Source: Sporichthyaceae bacterium
GTDB taxonomy: Bacteria > Actinomycetota > Actinomycetes > JACCYY01
NCBI GenBank assembly: GCA_013696235.1
Contig: JACCYY010000279.1
Location: 1-8,685 of the forward strand
Reading direction: 5' to 3'
DNA: 8,685 nt
Below, in pieces: positions 1 to 6,018 of this stretch. Each line of letters opens with the position of its first letter. The first letter of the stretch is position 1. The notes under the pieces are model-generated. The model searched no databases and had not been told where the DNA came from. It worked only from the letters and a program-made list of their open reading frames with translations. The translations under genes were made by a program, and so were the position numbers.

Positions 1-1
1 T

Positions 2-862
2 GTACGGGCCGACGTGCTCGACATCATCGCGCGGCGCGGCAAGATGCAGAACCCGGTCACCGGGTCCGGCGGCATGCTCGTGGGCGTCGTCGAGGAGGTC
101 GGACCCCGCTCGCCGCTGGGCCTCGCCGTCGGCGACCGGGTGGCCACGTTGGTGTCGCTCACGCTCACCCCGCTCGTGATCTCCGACGGCCTGGTCGGCT
201 GGGACGGCACGAGCGAGCAGGTGCCGGCCGGGGGGCACGCGATCCTGTTCGGTCGATCCATCGCCGCGCGGCTGCCTGACGACCTGCCGGCGCCGCTCGC
301 GCTCGCCGTGCTGGACGTCTGCGGTGCCCCGGCGCTCACCTCGCGGGTCATCGCCGACTACGTCGCGCGCGGCCGCGAGCCGGTCGTCGCCGTCATCGGC
401 GGCGCCGGCAAGAGCGGCTCGCTCTCACTCGCCGCGGCCCGAACCAGCGGTGCCGGCAGGACGATCGGCGTCGTCCCGTTCCAGGCCGAGGCGGGTGCGC
501 TCGCCGCGGCCGATCTTGCCGACGCGGTCGTCGTCGCCGACGCGCGCGACCCGGTGGCGCTCGCTGCCGCCGTCGAAGGCGCCGGTGGGCCGGCAGACGT
601 GACTGTCCTCTGTGTGGACGTCCCGGGCTGCGAGCACGGCACGATCTTGTCCACCGCCGACCGCGGCACCGTGATCTTCTTCTCGATGGCGACGTCGTTC
701 AGCGCGGCGGCGCTCGGTGCTGAGGGTCTCGCCGCGGACGTCACGATGATCGTCGGGAACGGCTACGTCCCCGGCCACGCCGCATACGCGCTGGACCTGC
801 TGCGCGCGTGGCCGGGGGTCCGCAGCCTCTTCACCAACCGCCTAGCCGAGGTCGCGGACTGA
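2..862 (+). CDS. kdd: L-erythro-3,5-diaminohexanoate dehydrogenase, 5'-truncated by window edge
   Basis: This enzyme of lysine degradation oxidises L-erythro-3,5-diaminohexanoate to 5-amino-3-oxohexanoate with NAD(P)+, in the cytoplasm. The frame is open to the window edge. The first GTG (14) sits inside a conserved segment (RGKMQNPVTGSGGML) that lies some 60-70 residues into known family members of about 350 residues, so the true start lies upstream and 286 codons are seen. Next come a GDRVATLVSLTLTPL segment and a Rossmann nucleotide-binding loop VIGGAGKSGS (around 392-421), both typical of Kdd. The C-terminus looks complete (NGYVPGHAAYALDLLR, stop TGA 860-862). The identification is reinforced by kamD, kamE and kal downstream on the same strand. 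The next gene begins 108 bases later. A generic zinc-type alcohol dehydrogenase is less likely, because the VTGSGG and GGAGKSG signatures together point to Kdd. Confidence 0.9.
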   Translation, partial: VRADVLDIIARRGKMQNPVTGSGGMLVGVVEEVGPRSPLGLAVGDRVATLVSLTLTPLVISDGLVGWDGTSEQVPAGGHAILFGRSIAARLPDDLPAPLALAVLDVCGAPALTSRVIADYVARGREPVVAVIGGAGKSGSLSLAAARTSGAGRTIGVVPFQAEAGALAAADLADAVVVADARDPVALAAAVEGAGGPADVTVLCVDVPGCEHGTILSTADRGTVIFFSMATSFSAAALGAEGLAADVTMIVGNGYVPGHAAYALDLLRAWPGVRSLFTNRLAEVAD

Positions 863-918
863 ATGCGGGTGTTCGCTCCACGTAGGACAATCAGGGCGTT
901 CTGGCGCTCGAGGAGGCC

Positions 919-966
919 ATGGCTGCAGTGTGGCAGGAGGAGAAGGCCCTGCGTACGGAAGACTGA
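919..966 (+). CDS. possible 15-residue ORF or coding remnant before the amidohydrolase
   Basis: In the 108-base gap after kdd, one frame stays open from 886 to the TGA at 964-966. It reads DNQGVLALEEAMAAVWQEEKALRTED, with protein-like composition and mostly G/C third positions. The only ATG is at 919, giving 15 residues. An AGGAGG at 911-916 lies just 2 bases before that ATG, which is closer than normal ribosome-binding spacing. The stop is 4 bases before the amidohydrolase GTG at 971, so translation of this frame could couple to the next gene. It may instead be the 3' remnant of a lost gene, or chance. I do not recognise the peptide. Confidence 0.2.
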   Translation: MAAVWQEEKALRTED

Positions 967-970
967 GGGC

Positions 971-2488
971 GTGACGACGACGCTCTTCCGAGGTGGACGG
1001 ATCCACACGGCGCACCACCCGGCTGCGACCGCAATGCTGGTCCGGGACCGAGCGATCGCGTGGGTGGGCGGCGACGACGGAGCCGCCGGGCATACCGACA
1101 GCGCCGACGAGATCGTCGAGCTGGCCGGAGCCCTCGTCACCCCGGCCTTTGTCGACGCTCACGTCCACCTGTCGCAGACCGGGCTCGCCCTGACCAGCCT
1201 CGACCTCTCGAGCGTACGGAGCCTGGCCGAGGCGCTCGACGCCCTCGCGTCGTACGCGCGTCGGCGCGGCGACGCCGTCCTGCTCGGTTTCGGGTGGGAC
1301 GAGACGGGGTGGCCCGAGGCCCGACCGCCCAGCGGCACCGAGGTCGACCGTGCGGTCGGGAACCGAGCGTGCTACCTGTCCAGGGTCGACGGGCACTCCG
1401 CGGTCGCGTCTGCGGCGCTGGTCTCAGCGACACCGGGCATCGCAGCCGCGGACGGCTGGGACGGCACCGGCCGGGGCGAGCGGGTCGCGCACCACGTCGC
1501 CCGCGACGCCGTCCAGGCCAGGCTCGAGGCCGGTCAGCGGCGTGAGGCCCTGCGGACCGCACTGCGTCACGCCGCCAGCGTCGGCCTGGGCTGCGTGCAC
1601 GAGATCGGCGCTCCCCACATCAACTCGTCGAGCGACGTCGCCGAGATCGCCACGATCGCTCGGGAGACCTCGGCGATCACGGTTCTGCCGTACTGGGGCG
1701 AGCTGCACGCCGTCGCCAAGGCGCGCGAGCTCGGCTGCCTCGGCGCGGCCGGCGACCTCTGCGCAGACGGGTCGCTGGGCTCGCGGACGGCGGCGCTCAC
1801 CGCGCCGTACGCTGATGACGCCGACAGCACCGGCCACGCCTACCTGAGCGCCACGGAGGTGCGCGAGCACGTCGTCGCCTGCACCCGGGCCGGCCTGCAG
1901 GCCGGGTTCCACGCGATCGGTGACGGCGGCGTGGCGGCGGTCGTCGAGGGCATGGGCGCGGCCGCCGACGAGGTCGGTGTCGACGCGTTCGTCGGCAGCC
2001 GGCACCGGATCGAGCACCTCGAGATGGTGACCGCCGAGCAGGCCGCCGAGCTCGCCCGGCTCGGCGTGGTGGCGAGCGTCCAGCCAGCCTTCGACGCGGC
2101 GTGGGGCGGCGGGCAGAAGATGTACGCCGAGCGGCTGGGCGTCGACCGCGCGCTGGCGATGAACCCGTACCGGCTCCTCGCGGATGCCGGGGTCACGCTG
2201 GCGTTCGGCTCCGACTCCCCGGTCACGGCGCTGGACCCGTGGGGCGGCGTCCGGGCCGCGGTGCGCCACCACGTCGCCGAGCAGCGCCTGGACCCGCGGA
2301 CAGCGCTGACGGCACACACTCGCGGCGGGTGGCAAGCGGCTGGCCGGGACGACGCCGGCACTCTCGAACCGGGGAGGCCGGCCACGTTCGCGGTCTGGGA
2401 AGCTCCCGGCCTGGCGGAGGCGATCGAGGAGACGCCCGCCTGCCGGCAGACCGTGGTCGACGGCTGGACGGTCTTCCCTGCCGGCTAG
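971..2488 (+). CDS. family-3 amidohydrolase (YtcJ / NfdA-like, metal-dependent)
   Basis: A 505-residue metal-dependent hydrolase of the amidohydrolase superfamily, YtcJ-like branch, whose members cleave amide bonds such as N-substituted formamides; the substrate here is unknown. Likely metal and catalytic residues are His64 and His66 (FVDAHVH), His314 (GFHAIGDGG), His345 and His349 (HRIEHLEM) and Asp415 (FGSDSPV). The family signatures SRVDGHSA and DGSLGSRTAAL (Asp266) are also present, and the length is near the family norm of about 500-550. The GTG at 971 is chosen because GAGGG (965-969) lies just before it and the homologous fold begins at once (TTLFRGGRIHT). The ATG at 863 adds 36 residues rich in Arg, Trp and Cys that look non-coding. 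No signal peptide is seen, so it is probably cytoplasmic. It sits inside the lysine cluster, so it may release lysine or an intermediate from an acylated form, but that is inference. Its stop overlaps the stop of the opposing pspC-like gene. Confidence 0.9.
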   Translation: MTTTLFRGGRIHTAHHPAATAMLVRDRAIAWVGGDDGAAGHTDSADEIVELAGALVTPAFVDAHVHLSQTGLALTSLDLSSVRSLAEALDALASYARRRGDAVLLGFGWDETGWPEARPPSGTEVDRAVGNRACYLSRVDGHSAVASAALVSATPGIAAADGWDGTGRGERVAHHVARDAVQARLEAGQRREALRTALRHAASVGLGCVHEIGAPHINSSSDVAEIATIARETSAITVLPYWGELHAVAKARELGCLGAAGDLCADGSLGSRTAALTAPYADDADSTGHAYLSATEVREHVVACTRAGLQAGFHAIGDGGVAAVVEGMGAAADEVGVDAFVGSRHRIEHLEMVTAEQAAELARLGVVASVQPAFDAAWGGGQKMYAERLGVDRALAMNPYRLLADAGVTLAFGSDSPVTALDPWGGVRAAVRHHVAEQRLDPRTALTAHTRGGWQAAGRDDAGTLEPGRPATFAVWEAPGLAEAIEETPACRQTVVDGWTVFPAG

Positions 2489-2673
2489 AGCAGGTCACTC
2501 TTCGGGATCATGATCCACAAGATGATGTAGACGAGCTCGCCGATGCCGAACAGGCCGAACAGCACGAAACCCACCCGGACCAGCCCGCGGGACAGTCCGA
2601 ACCGGTCTGCGATCGCCGCGCAGACCCCGGCGATCACCTTGCCGTTGGGTGGACGTACCAGCTGCTGCGTCAT
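2485..2673 (-). CDS. small PspC-domain inner-membrane protein
   Basis: A 62-residue protein consisting of little more than a PspC domain. It has an N-terminal RPPNGKVIAGVCAAIADRFGL segment, the hallmark of the family, followed by one hydrophobic membrane helix (about residues 32-56, LVRVGFVLFGLFGIGELVYIILWIMIP) and a short KSDLL tail. PspC-type proteins act in envelope-stress sensing in enterobacteria. Stand-alone short versions are common in actinobacteria and their role is mostly unknown. The ATG at 2673-2671 is chosen because the PspC motif starts immediately after it; a longer in-frame reading up to 3081 would run antisense into kamD. No Shine-Dalgarno is evident, and a TACCGT -10 box 7 bases before the ATG suggests a leaderless mRNA. 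The gene interrupts the lysine cluster on the opposite strand, and its last codons converge on the amidohydrolase (overlap 2485-2488). Confidence 0.85.
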   Translation of the reverse strand: MTQQLVRPPNGKVIAGVCAAIADRFGLSRGLVRVGFVLFGLFGIGELVYIILWIMIPKSDLL

Positions 2674-2680
2674 GCCGGAT

Positions 2681-2686
2681 ACGGTA
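2681..2686 (-). promoter_or_regulatory. putative -10 box of the PspC-domain gene (leaderless)
   Basis: Read on the minus strand, TACCGT fits the actinobacterial TANNNT -10 consensus and is separated from the ATG by exactly 7 bases (ATCCGGC). That would place the transcription start at or next to the A of the start codon. No convincing -35 is visible, which is common for actinobacterial leaderless promoters. Confidence 0.4.
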
Positions 2687-2743
2687 CTCAAGAACCGACG
2701 ACCACGCGGAGTCGGCGGACGACGGATGCTGCGGTGCACGGGG

Positions 2744-2771
2744 CTGATCGGCGCAGGACCTTCGGTAAGGT
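2744..2771 (+). promoter_or_regulatory. putative promoter of the kamD-kamE-kal operon
   Basis: A -10-like TAAGGT lies at 2766-2771, with a weak -35-like CTGATC at 2744-2749 and a 16-base spacer. Transcription would start near 2778, about 30 bases before the kamD GTG, leaving room for the GGAG ribosome-binding site at 2796-2799. The 133-base gap between the divergent pspC-like gene and kamD is the only likely place for an operon promoter. No clear operator is seen here. The call rests on pattern only. Confidence 0.4.
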
Positions 2772-2806
2772 GAGCGCTCCCGTGATCATCGTCCCGGAGT
2801 TGTGCA

Positions 2807-4459
2807 GTGCCCGCAGGTTCGCGTCCCCGTACCAAGCTCGACCTCGACCCGGCGGTCGTGCGGACGGCGCGCGCGCTGGCCCGGCGGGCCGGTCGACCGG
2901 TGGTCAAGCTCGCCCGCAGCCACACCACGGTTTCGGTCGAGCGGGCGACGCTGCGGCTCGCGGGTCTCGAGGGCGCCGACTCCGACGGGATCCCGTGGGT
3001 GAACCGGCTGGTCGATGCCGTCCGGGCCGACGCCGGGCTCGAGCACGGTGTCGCGCTCCCGGTCTGGCACGCGATGGGCACCGGCGAGCACGCCGACCTG
3101 GTCCAGCTGGCTCAGAAGGCTGCCGCTGGTTCGGTGACGTTCCGGGTGCCCGAGGGGGCCGCGGCCGGCAAGGCCGGGCGGGCGGCCAGGCGCGACGTCG
3201 GCCGCGGCATCACCCGGATCGACCGCCGCCGCAAGGAGCGCGAGCGGCTGATCGCGCGGATCGGCGACCCGCCGCAGCGCCCGTGGATCTACCTCATCGT
3301 CGCGACGGGGGACATCTACGAGGACATCCCGCAAGCCCGGGCCGCGGCCCGCGAGGGCGCCGACGTCGTCGCGGTGATCCGCTCGACCGGGCAGTCCCTG
3401 CTCGACTACGTCCCCGAGGGGGCGACCCGCGAGGGCTACGCCGGCACGTACGCGACGCAGGAGAACTTCCGGCTGATGCGGGCAGCACTCGACGACGTGA
3501 GCCGCGAGCTCGGCCGCTACGTCCGGCTCACGAACTACGCGTCGGGGCTCTGCATGCCGGAGATGGCCACGATGGCCGGTCTCGAGCGGCTGGACATGAT
3601 GCTCAACGACTCGATGTACGGGATCCTGTTCCGCGACATCAACCCGATCCGGACGTTCGTCGACCAGCGTTTCTCCCGGCAGGTGCACGCCCGGGCCGGG
3701 ATCATCATCAACACCGGCGAGGACAACTACCTCACCACCGCCGACGCCGTCGACGAGGCGCACACGGTCACCGTGAGCCAGCTGCTGAACGAGTTCTTCG
3801 CCAAGGAGGCCGGACTCGAGGATTGGCAGCTCGGTCTCGGGCACGCGTTCGAGATCAACCCCGACCTCCCCGACTCGTTCCGGCTCGAGCTCGCGCACGC
3901 GATGCTCGCCCGCGAGCTGTTCCCGGCCGCACCCCTCAAGTGGATGCCGCCGACGAAGCACATGACCGGTGACGTCTTCCGAGGCTACCTGCTCGACGGG
4001 TTCTTCAACCTGGTCGGCGCGATGACCGGTCAGGGCATCCTGCTGGTCGGGATGATGACCGAGGCCGTCGTCACGCCCTGGCTGTCCGACCGCGACCTGG
4101 CGCTGCAGAACGTGCGGTACGTCCTGGGTGCCGCCGGCAAGCTGCACGAGGACTTCCGGCCCGAGGCCGGCGGCTTCATCGCCGGGCGAGCCCGGCAGGT
4201 GCTGGGTGAGGCGGTCGAGCTGCTGGAGAAGATCAACCGGGACGTCACGCACCCGATCCCGCTGCTCGGCGCGATCGCCGACGGCACGTTCGGCATCACC
4301 AGACGGCCGGCCGACCGGGGCAAGGGTCTCGACGGGGTGGTCCGCCGGGCCGACGGCTACGTCAACCCGGCGATCGACATCCTGGACCTGTCTCCCAACG
4401 TTGGCATGGGGCGACCCGGTGCCAAGAGGTCCGTCACGGGGTCACCCCGTGCCAACTGA
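2807..4459 (+). CDS. kamD: lysine 5,6-aminomutase alpha subunit
   Basis: This is the large TIM-barrel subunit of the adenosylcobalamin- and PLP-dependent aminomutase that moves the terminal amino group of D-lysine or beta-lysine by one carbon; beta-lysine becomes 3,5-diaminohexanoate. It has 550 residues, versus about 515 in clostridial homologues. Family blocks are seen in order: SHTTVSVERATLRLAG (38-53), TGDIYEDIPQA (168-178), TNYASGLCMPEMA (242-254), MLNDSMYGILFRDINP (265-280), INTGEDNYLTTADAV (301-315), GLGHAFEINPDL (343-354) and MPPTKHMTGDVFRG (380-393). The GTG at 2807 is supported by GGAG at 2796-2799 (7-base spacing) and by the LDLDP start of the conserved region. The last 18 residues (533-550) are encoded by an inverted-repeat region and look like a non-homologous tail. 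The partner gene kamE overlaps its 3' end by 11 bases. Part of the gene also reads openly in other frames, as expected for high GC. Confidence 0.95.
   Translation: MPAGSRPRTKLDLDPAVVRTARALARRAGRPVVKLARSHTTVSVERATLRLAGLEGADSDGIPWVNRLVDAVRADAGLEHGVALPVWHAMGTGEHADLVQLAQKAAAGSVTFRVPEGAAAGKAGRAARRDVGRGITRIDRRRKERERLIARIGDPPQRPWIYLIVATGDIYEDIPQARAAAREGADVVAVIRSTGQSLLDYVPEGATREGYAGTYATQENFRLMRAALDDVSRELGRYVRLTNYASGLCMPEMATMAGLERLDMMLNDSMYGILFRDINPIRTFVDQRFSRQVHARAGIIINTGEDNYLTTADAVDEAHTVTVSQLLNEFFAKEAGLEDWQLGLGHAFEINPDLPDSFRLELAHAMLARELFPAAPLKWMPPTKHMTGDVFRGYLLDGFFNLVGAMTGQGILLVGMMTEAVVTPWLSDRDLALQNVRYVLGAAGKLHEDFRPEAGGFIAGRARQVLGEAVELLEKINRDVTHPIPLLGAIADGTFGITRRPADRGKGLDGVVRRADGYVNPAIDILDLSPNVGMGRPGAKRSVTGSPRAN
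4395..4456 (+). promoter_or_regulatory. mutually exclusive RNA hairpins over the kamE start codon
   Basis: Several inverted repeats crowd the kamD/kamE junction. CACGGGG (4435-4441) and CCCCGTG (4445-4451) form a perfect 7-bp stem with a TCA loop. TTGGCATGGGG (4401-4411) can pair with CCCCGTGCCAA (4445-4455) over 11 bp with one G-U, or 12 bp counting G4400-C4456. TTGGCA (4401-4406) can also pair with TGCCAA (4420-4425). CCAACGTTGG (4395-4404) is itself a palindrome. The first two structures bury the GTG at 4449-4451. Ribosomes finishing kamD would melt them, so translational coupling of the two subunits is likely. This is inferred from base pairing alone. Confidence 0.5.
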
Positions 4460-5195
4460 GGGAGCGGTGGTCCGGCCCTACGGCGACACCACCGGCGACG
4501 GGATGGTGCAGCTGTCGTTCACGCTGCCGCTGCCGCACGACAAGCGGGCCGAGGGAGCGGCGCTGCAGCTGGCCGGCTCGATGGGCCTCGAGCCGGCGAT
4601 GCTGGTCCACGCCAAGGGGATGGGCCCGGACTTCACGTTCTTCGTGGTCTACGGCCGGGTGAACCACCTCGTCGACGTCTCGGCGGTCCAGGTGGTGGAG
4701 CGGGAGTACCCGCTCCTGTCCGCCAAGGACGTCAACCAGGCGCTGCGCTCCCGGCTCCGTCGAAAGCTGGTCGTCGTCGGCGCCTGCATCGGCACCGACG
4801 CGCACACCGTCGGGATCGATGCGATCCTCAACGTCAAGGGGTTCGCCGGGGAGAAGGGTCTCGAGTACTACCGGGAGATCCGCGTGGTCAACCTCGGCGC
4901 CCAGGTCCTGGTCCCCGAGCTGGTCGACCGGGCCGGCGCCGAGCGCGCCGACGCGGTCCTCGTGAGCCAGGTCGTCACGCAGCGCGACGCGCACCTGACG
5001 AACACGTGCGAGATGTCCGCCGCGTTCCGCGAGGCGTTCCCGGCCGCGCGGCGACCGTTGCTGGTCGTCGGCGGACCGCGATTCGACGAGTCCATGACCG
5101 CCGCCCTCGGTGTCGACCGCATCTTCGGTCGGGGCACGACGCCCGCCGAGGTGGCGAGCTACCTGGTGCACGCACTCGCGAAAGGCTCGCCATGA
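4449..5195 (+). CDS. kamE: lysine 5,6-aminomutase beta subunit (B12- and PLP-binding)
   Basis: This is the small subunit of lysine 5,6-aminomutase. It carries the Rossmann-like cobalamin domain and the lysine that holds PLP. The 248 residues begin with the conserved VRPYGDTxxDGxVQLSFTLP segment. The base-off B12 motif DxHxxG is intact (Asp117, His119, Gly122 in GTDAHTVG). Lys130 in ILNVKGFAG lies 11 residues after that histidine, the same spacing as His133 and Lys144 of the clostridial enzyme, so it is the probable PLP lysine. VNLGAQV and VVTQRDAHLTN follow as expected. The GTG at 4449 gives an 11-base overlap with kamD. A GTG at 4467, right after GAGGGAG, would also keep the conserved start but has only 2-base spacing. 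Earlier in-frame starts lie within kamD. The stop overlaps the kal ATG (ATGA, 5192-5195), so all three genes are probably co-translated. Confidence 0.95.
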   Translation: MPTEGAVVRPYGDTTGDGMVQLSFTLPLPHDKRAEGAALQLAGSMGLEPAMLVHAKGMGPDFTFFVVYGRVNHLVDVSAVQVVEREYPLLSAKDVNQALRSRLRRKLVVVGACIGTDAHTVGIDAILNVKGFAGEKGLEYYREIRVVNLGAQVLVPELVDRAGAERADAVLVSQVVTQRDAHLTNTCEMSAAFREAFPAARRPLLVVGGPRFDESMTAALGVDRIFGRGTTPAEVASYLVHALAKGSP

Positions 5196-5629
5196 CCGCC
5201 GATCGACTCGACGACGCCCGGCTCGGCCTGCAGGTGGTGCACCGCAGGTACGTGCCGTTCAGCCATGCGCACTACGCCGGCGACCTGGTCGACGGCGCGT
5301 ACGTGCTGGCGCTGTTCGGCGACGTCGCCACCGAGATCTGCATCCGCACGGACGGCGACGAGGGCCTTTTCGCCGCGTACGCCGAGGTGCAGTTCATCGC
5401 CCCGGTCCAAGCCGGCGACGTCCTCGAGGTAGTGGGCACGGTGGTCCGGGTGGGCACCCGCTCGCGCGACCTCGCGCTCGAGGCCAGGGTGGTCTGCCGG
5501 GGCCGGACCGAGCACGCGGCATCGGCCGCCGAGGTGCTCGACCCACCGGTCGTAGTGGTCACCGCACGGGGCACCGTGGTCGTGCCGCCCGGATCGGGCG
5601 CCGATGAGCGTGGATCCGAGAATCACTAA
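5192..5629 (+). CDS. kal: 3-aminobutyryl-CoA ammonia-lyase
   Basis: This enzyme removes ammonia from L-3-aminobutyryl-CoA to give crotonyl-CoA, the last dedicated step of lysine fermentation; in an aerobe crotonyl-CoA would enter beta-oxidation. The 145-residue protein has hot-dog-fold character. The conserved Kal block runs over residues 24-74: SHAHYAGDLVDGAYVLALFG, DVATEICIRTDGDEGLFAAY, then VQFIAPVQAGD. A strand-rich second half (VLEVVGTVVRVGTRSRDLALEARVV) and a short variable tail follow. The ATG at 5192 overlaps the kamE stop in an ATGA arrangement, which fixes the start and implies coupling. A hairpin 38 bases after the stop probably ends the transcript. A general thioesterase-like hot-dog protein is the alternative, but the motif block and the neighbours make Kal far more likely. 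Confidence 0.93.
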   Translation: MTADRLDDARLGLQVVHRRYVPFSHAHYAGDLVDGAYVLALFGDVATEICIRTDGDEGLFAAYAEVQFIAPVQAGDVLEVVGTVVRVGTRSRDLALEARVVCRGRTEHAASAAEVLDPPVVVVTARGTVVVPPGSGADERGSENH

Positions 5630-5666
5630 GATTTTCAGGGGTTTTCTCCCGGCGACCACAGGGTGT

Positions 5667-5701
5667 CTGACCTGCGACGTTCCGATGAACGGGCAGGTCA
5701 G
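5667..5701 (+). terminator. strong hairpin after kal, probable transcription end
   Basis: CTGACCTGC (5667-5675) and GCAGGTCAG (5693-5701) form a perfect 9-bp stem. After a small internal loop, CGTTC (5678-5682) and GAACG (5687-5691) continue it with 5 bp and a CGAT tetraloop. No T-run follows, which is usual for actinobacterial terminators. It stands between the kal stop and a new promoter at 5709, consistent with closing the kam operon. It could instead be an operator or RNA-processing site. Confidence 0.55.
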
Positions 5702-5708
5702 CGGCCGG

Positions 5709-5739
5709 TTGACAGGTACCCGGGTGGGCCGAGTAGGTT
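5709..5739 (+). promoter_or_regulatory. near-consensus sigma-70-type promoter
   Basis: TTGACA (5709-5714), a perfect -35, is followed by TAGGTT (5734-5739) with a 19-base spacer; reading GTAGGT (5733-5738) instead gives 18. Transcription would begin near 5746, immediately before a GC-rich hairpin. It is the best promoter match in the window, yet it stands about 350 bases before the next recognisable gene (lnt). That raises the possibility of a separate small transcript. Confidence 0.6.
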
Positions 5740-5745
5740 CTCGCG

Positions 5746-6014
5746 CAGCCCACCCGACCGGAGCCGGTGGGCGAACCGAGGAAGGCTCACACGCTCAGCC
5801 TCGAACGGACCGTACGAGGGGCGACCACCACCATGATCATCGGGTCACGGCAGCTGTCGACCTATTCGCCAGGTACTGGTTCGAGCGGAGCTTCGGGGCG
5901 CGGTCGGACCTTTCCTCGGGGCAGCTAGACGGAGCGGCCCGATCTTCCAGTAGACAACGGTCCTCGCGGCGCGCGGCCAGCGCGCAGCCGACCGGTCCGA
6001 AGGGCGATCGGGCC
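5746..6014 (+). ncRNA. putative structured RNA or long leader (unidentified)
   Basis: No known RNA family was recognised. The stretch starts at the expected start point of the 5709 promoter. GCCCACC (5748-5754) with GGTGGGC (5766-5772) makes a 7-bp hairpin at its 5' end. GGCCCGATC (5936-5944) with GATCGGGCC (6006-6014) is a perfect 9-bp long-range stem. It encloses a GCGCGC/GCGCGC hairpin with a GGCCA loop (within about 5968-5992). No frame looks like a normal gene, though a short ORF lies inside. It may be an independent small RNA, an attenuating leader of lnt, or GC-rich intergenic DNA. Confidence is limited because GC-rich DNA folds easily. Confidence 0.3.
5833..5928 (+). CDS. possible 31-residue small ORF in the kal-lnt gap
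   Basis: The ATG at 5833 opens a 31-residue frame (MIIGSRQLSTYSPGTGSSG, then a Gly/Arg/Ser-rich end) with a TAG at 5926-5928. The same frame is open back to the TAG inside the -10 box at 5734, so a GTG at 5767 would give 53 residues. GAGGGG (5816-5821) lies 11 bases before the ATG, a little far for a ribosome-binding site. No domain, signal peptide or membrane segment is seen. It could be a leader peptide for the downstream genes or chance. Confidence 0.2.
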   Translation: MIIGSRQLSTYSPGTGSSGASGRGRTFPRGS

Positions 6015-6018
6015 ACCC

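Noticed and set aside
863..970. ATG at 863, directly after the kdd stop, as the amidohydrolase start
   Set aside because: The added 36 residues are Arg/Trp/Cys-rich and unlike the family N-terminus. GTG 971 has a GAGGG just upstream and begins at the conserved region.
2508..2519. GGATCATGATCC-type palindrome near the end of the PspC gene
   Set aside because: It lies inside codons for IMIP and is explained by coding sequence. No promoter is next to it.
2101..3972. 623-codon plus-strand open frame across the amidohydrolase end, the PspC gene and kamD
   Set aside because: Its translation is Arg/Gly/Pro-rich noise without motifs, while kamD and the amidohydrolase have full family signatures in other frames.
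4128..4448. Upstream extension of kamE into kamD
   Set aside because: The conserved KamE start (VRPYGDT) lies only a few codons after 4449. The extension is a shadow of kamD.
5746..6014. Match of the structured gap to RNase P RNA, tmRNA, SRP RNA or a cobalamin riboswitch
   Set aside because: The conserved sequence blocks of those RNAs that I know were not found. A B12 riboswitch would also be expected before kamD, not after kal.
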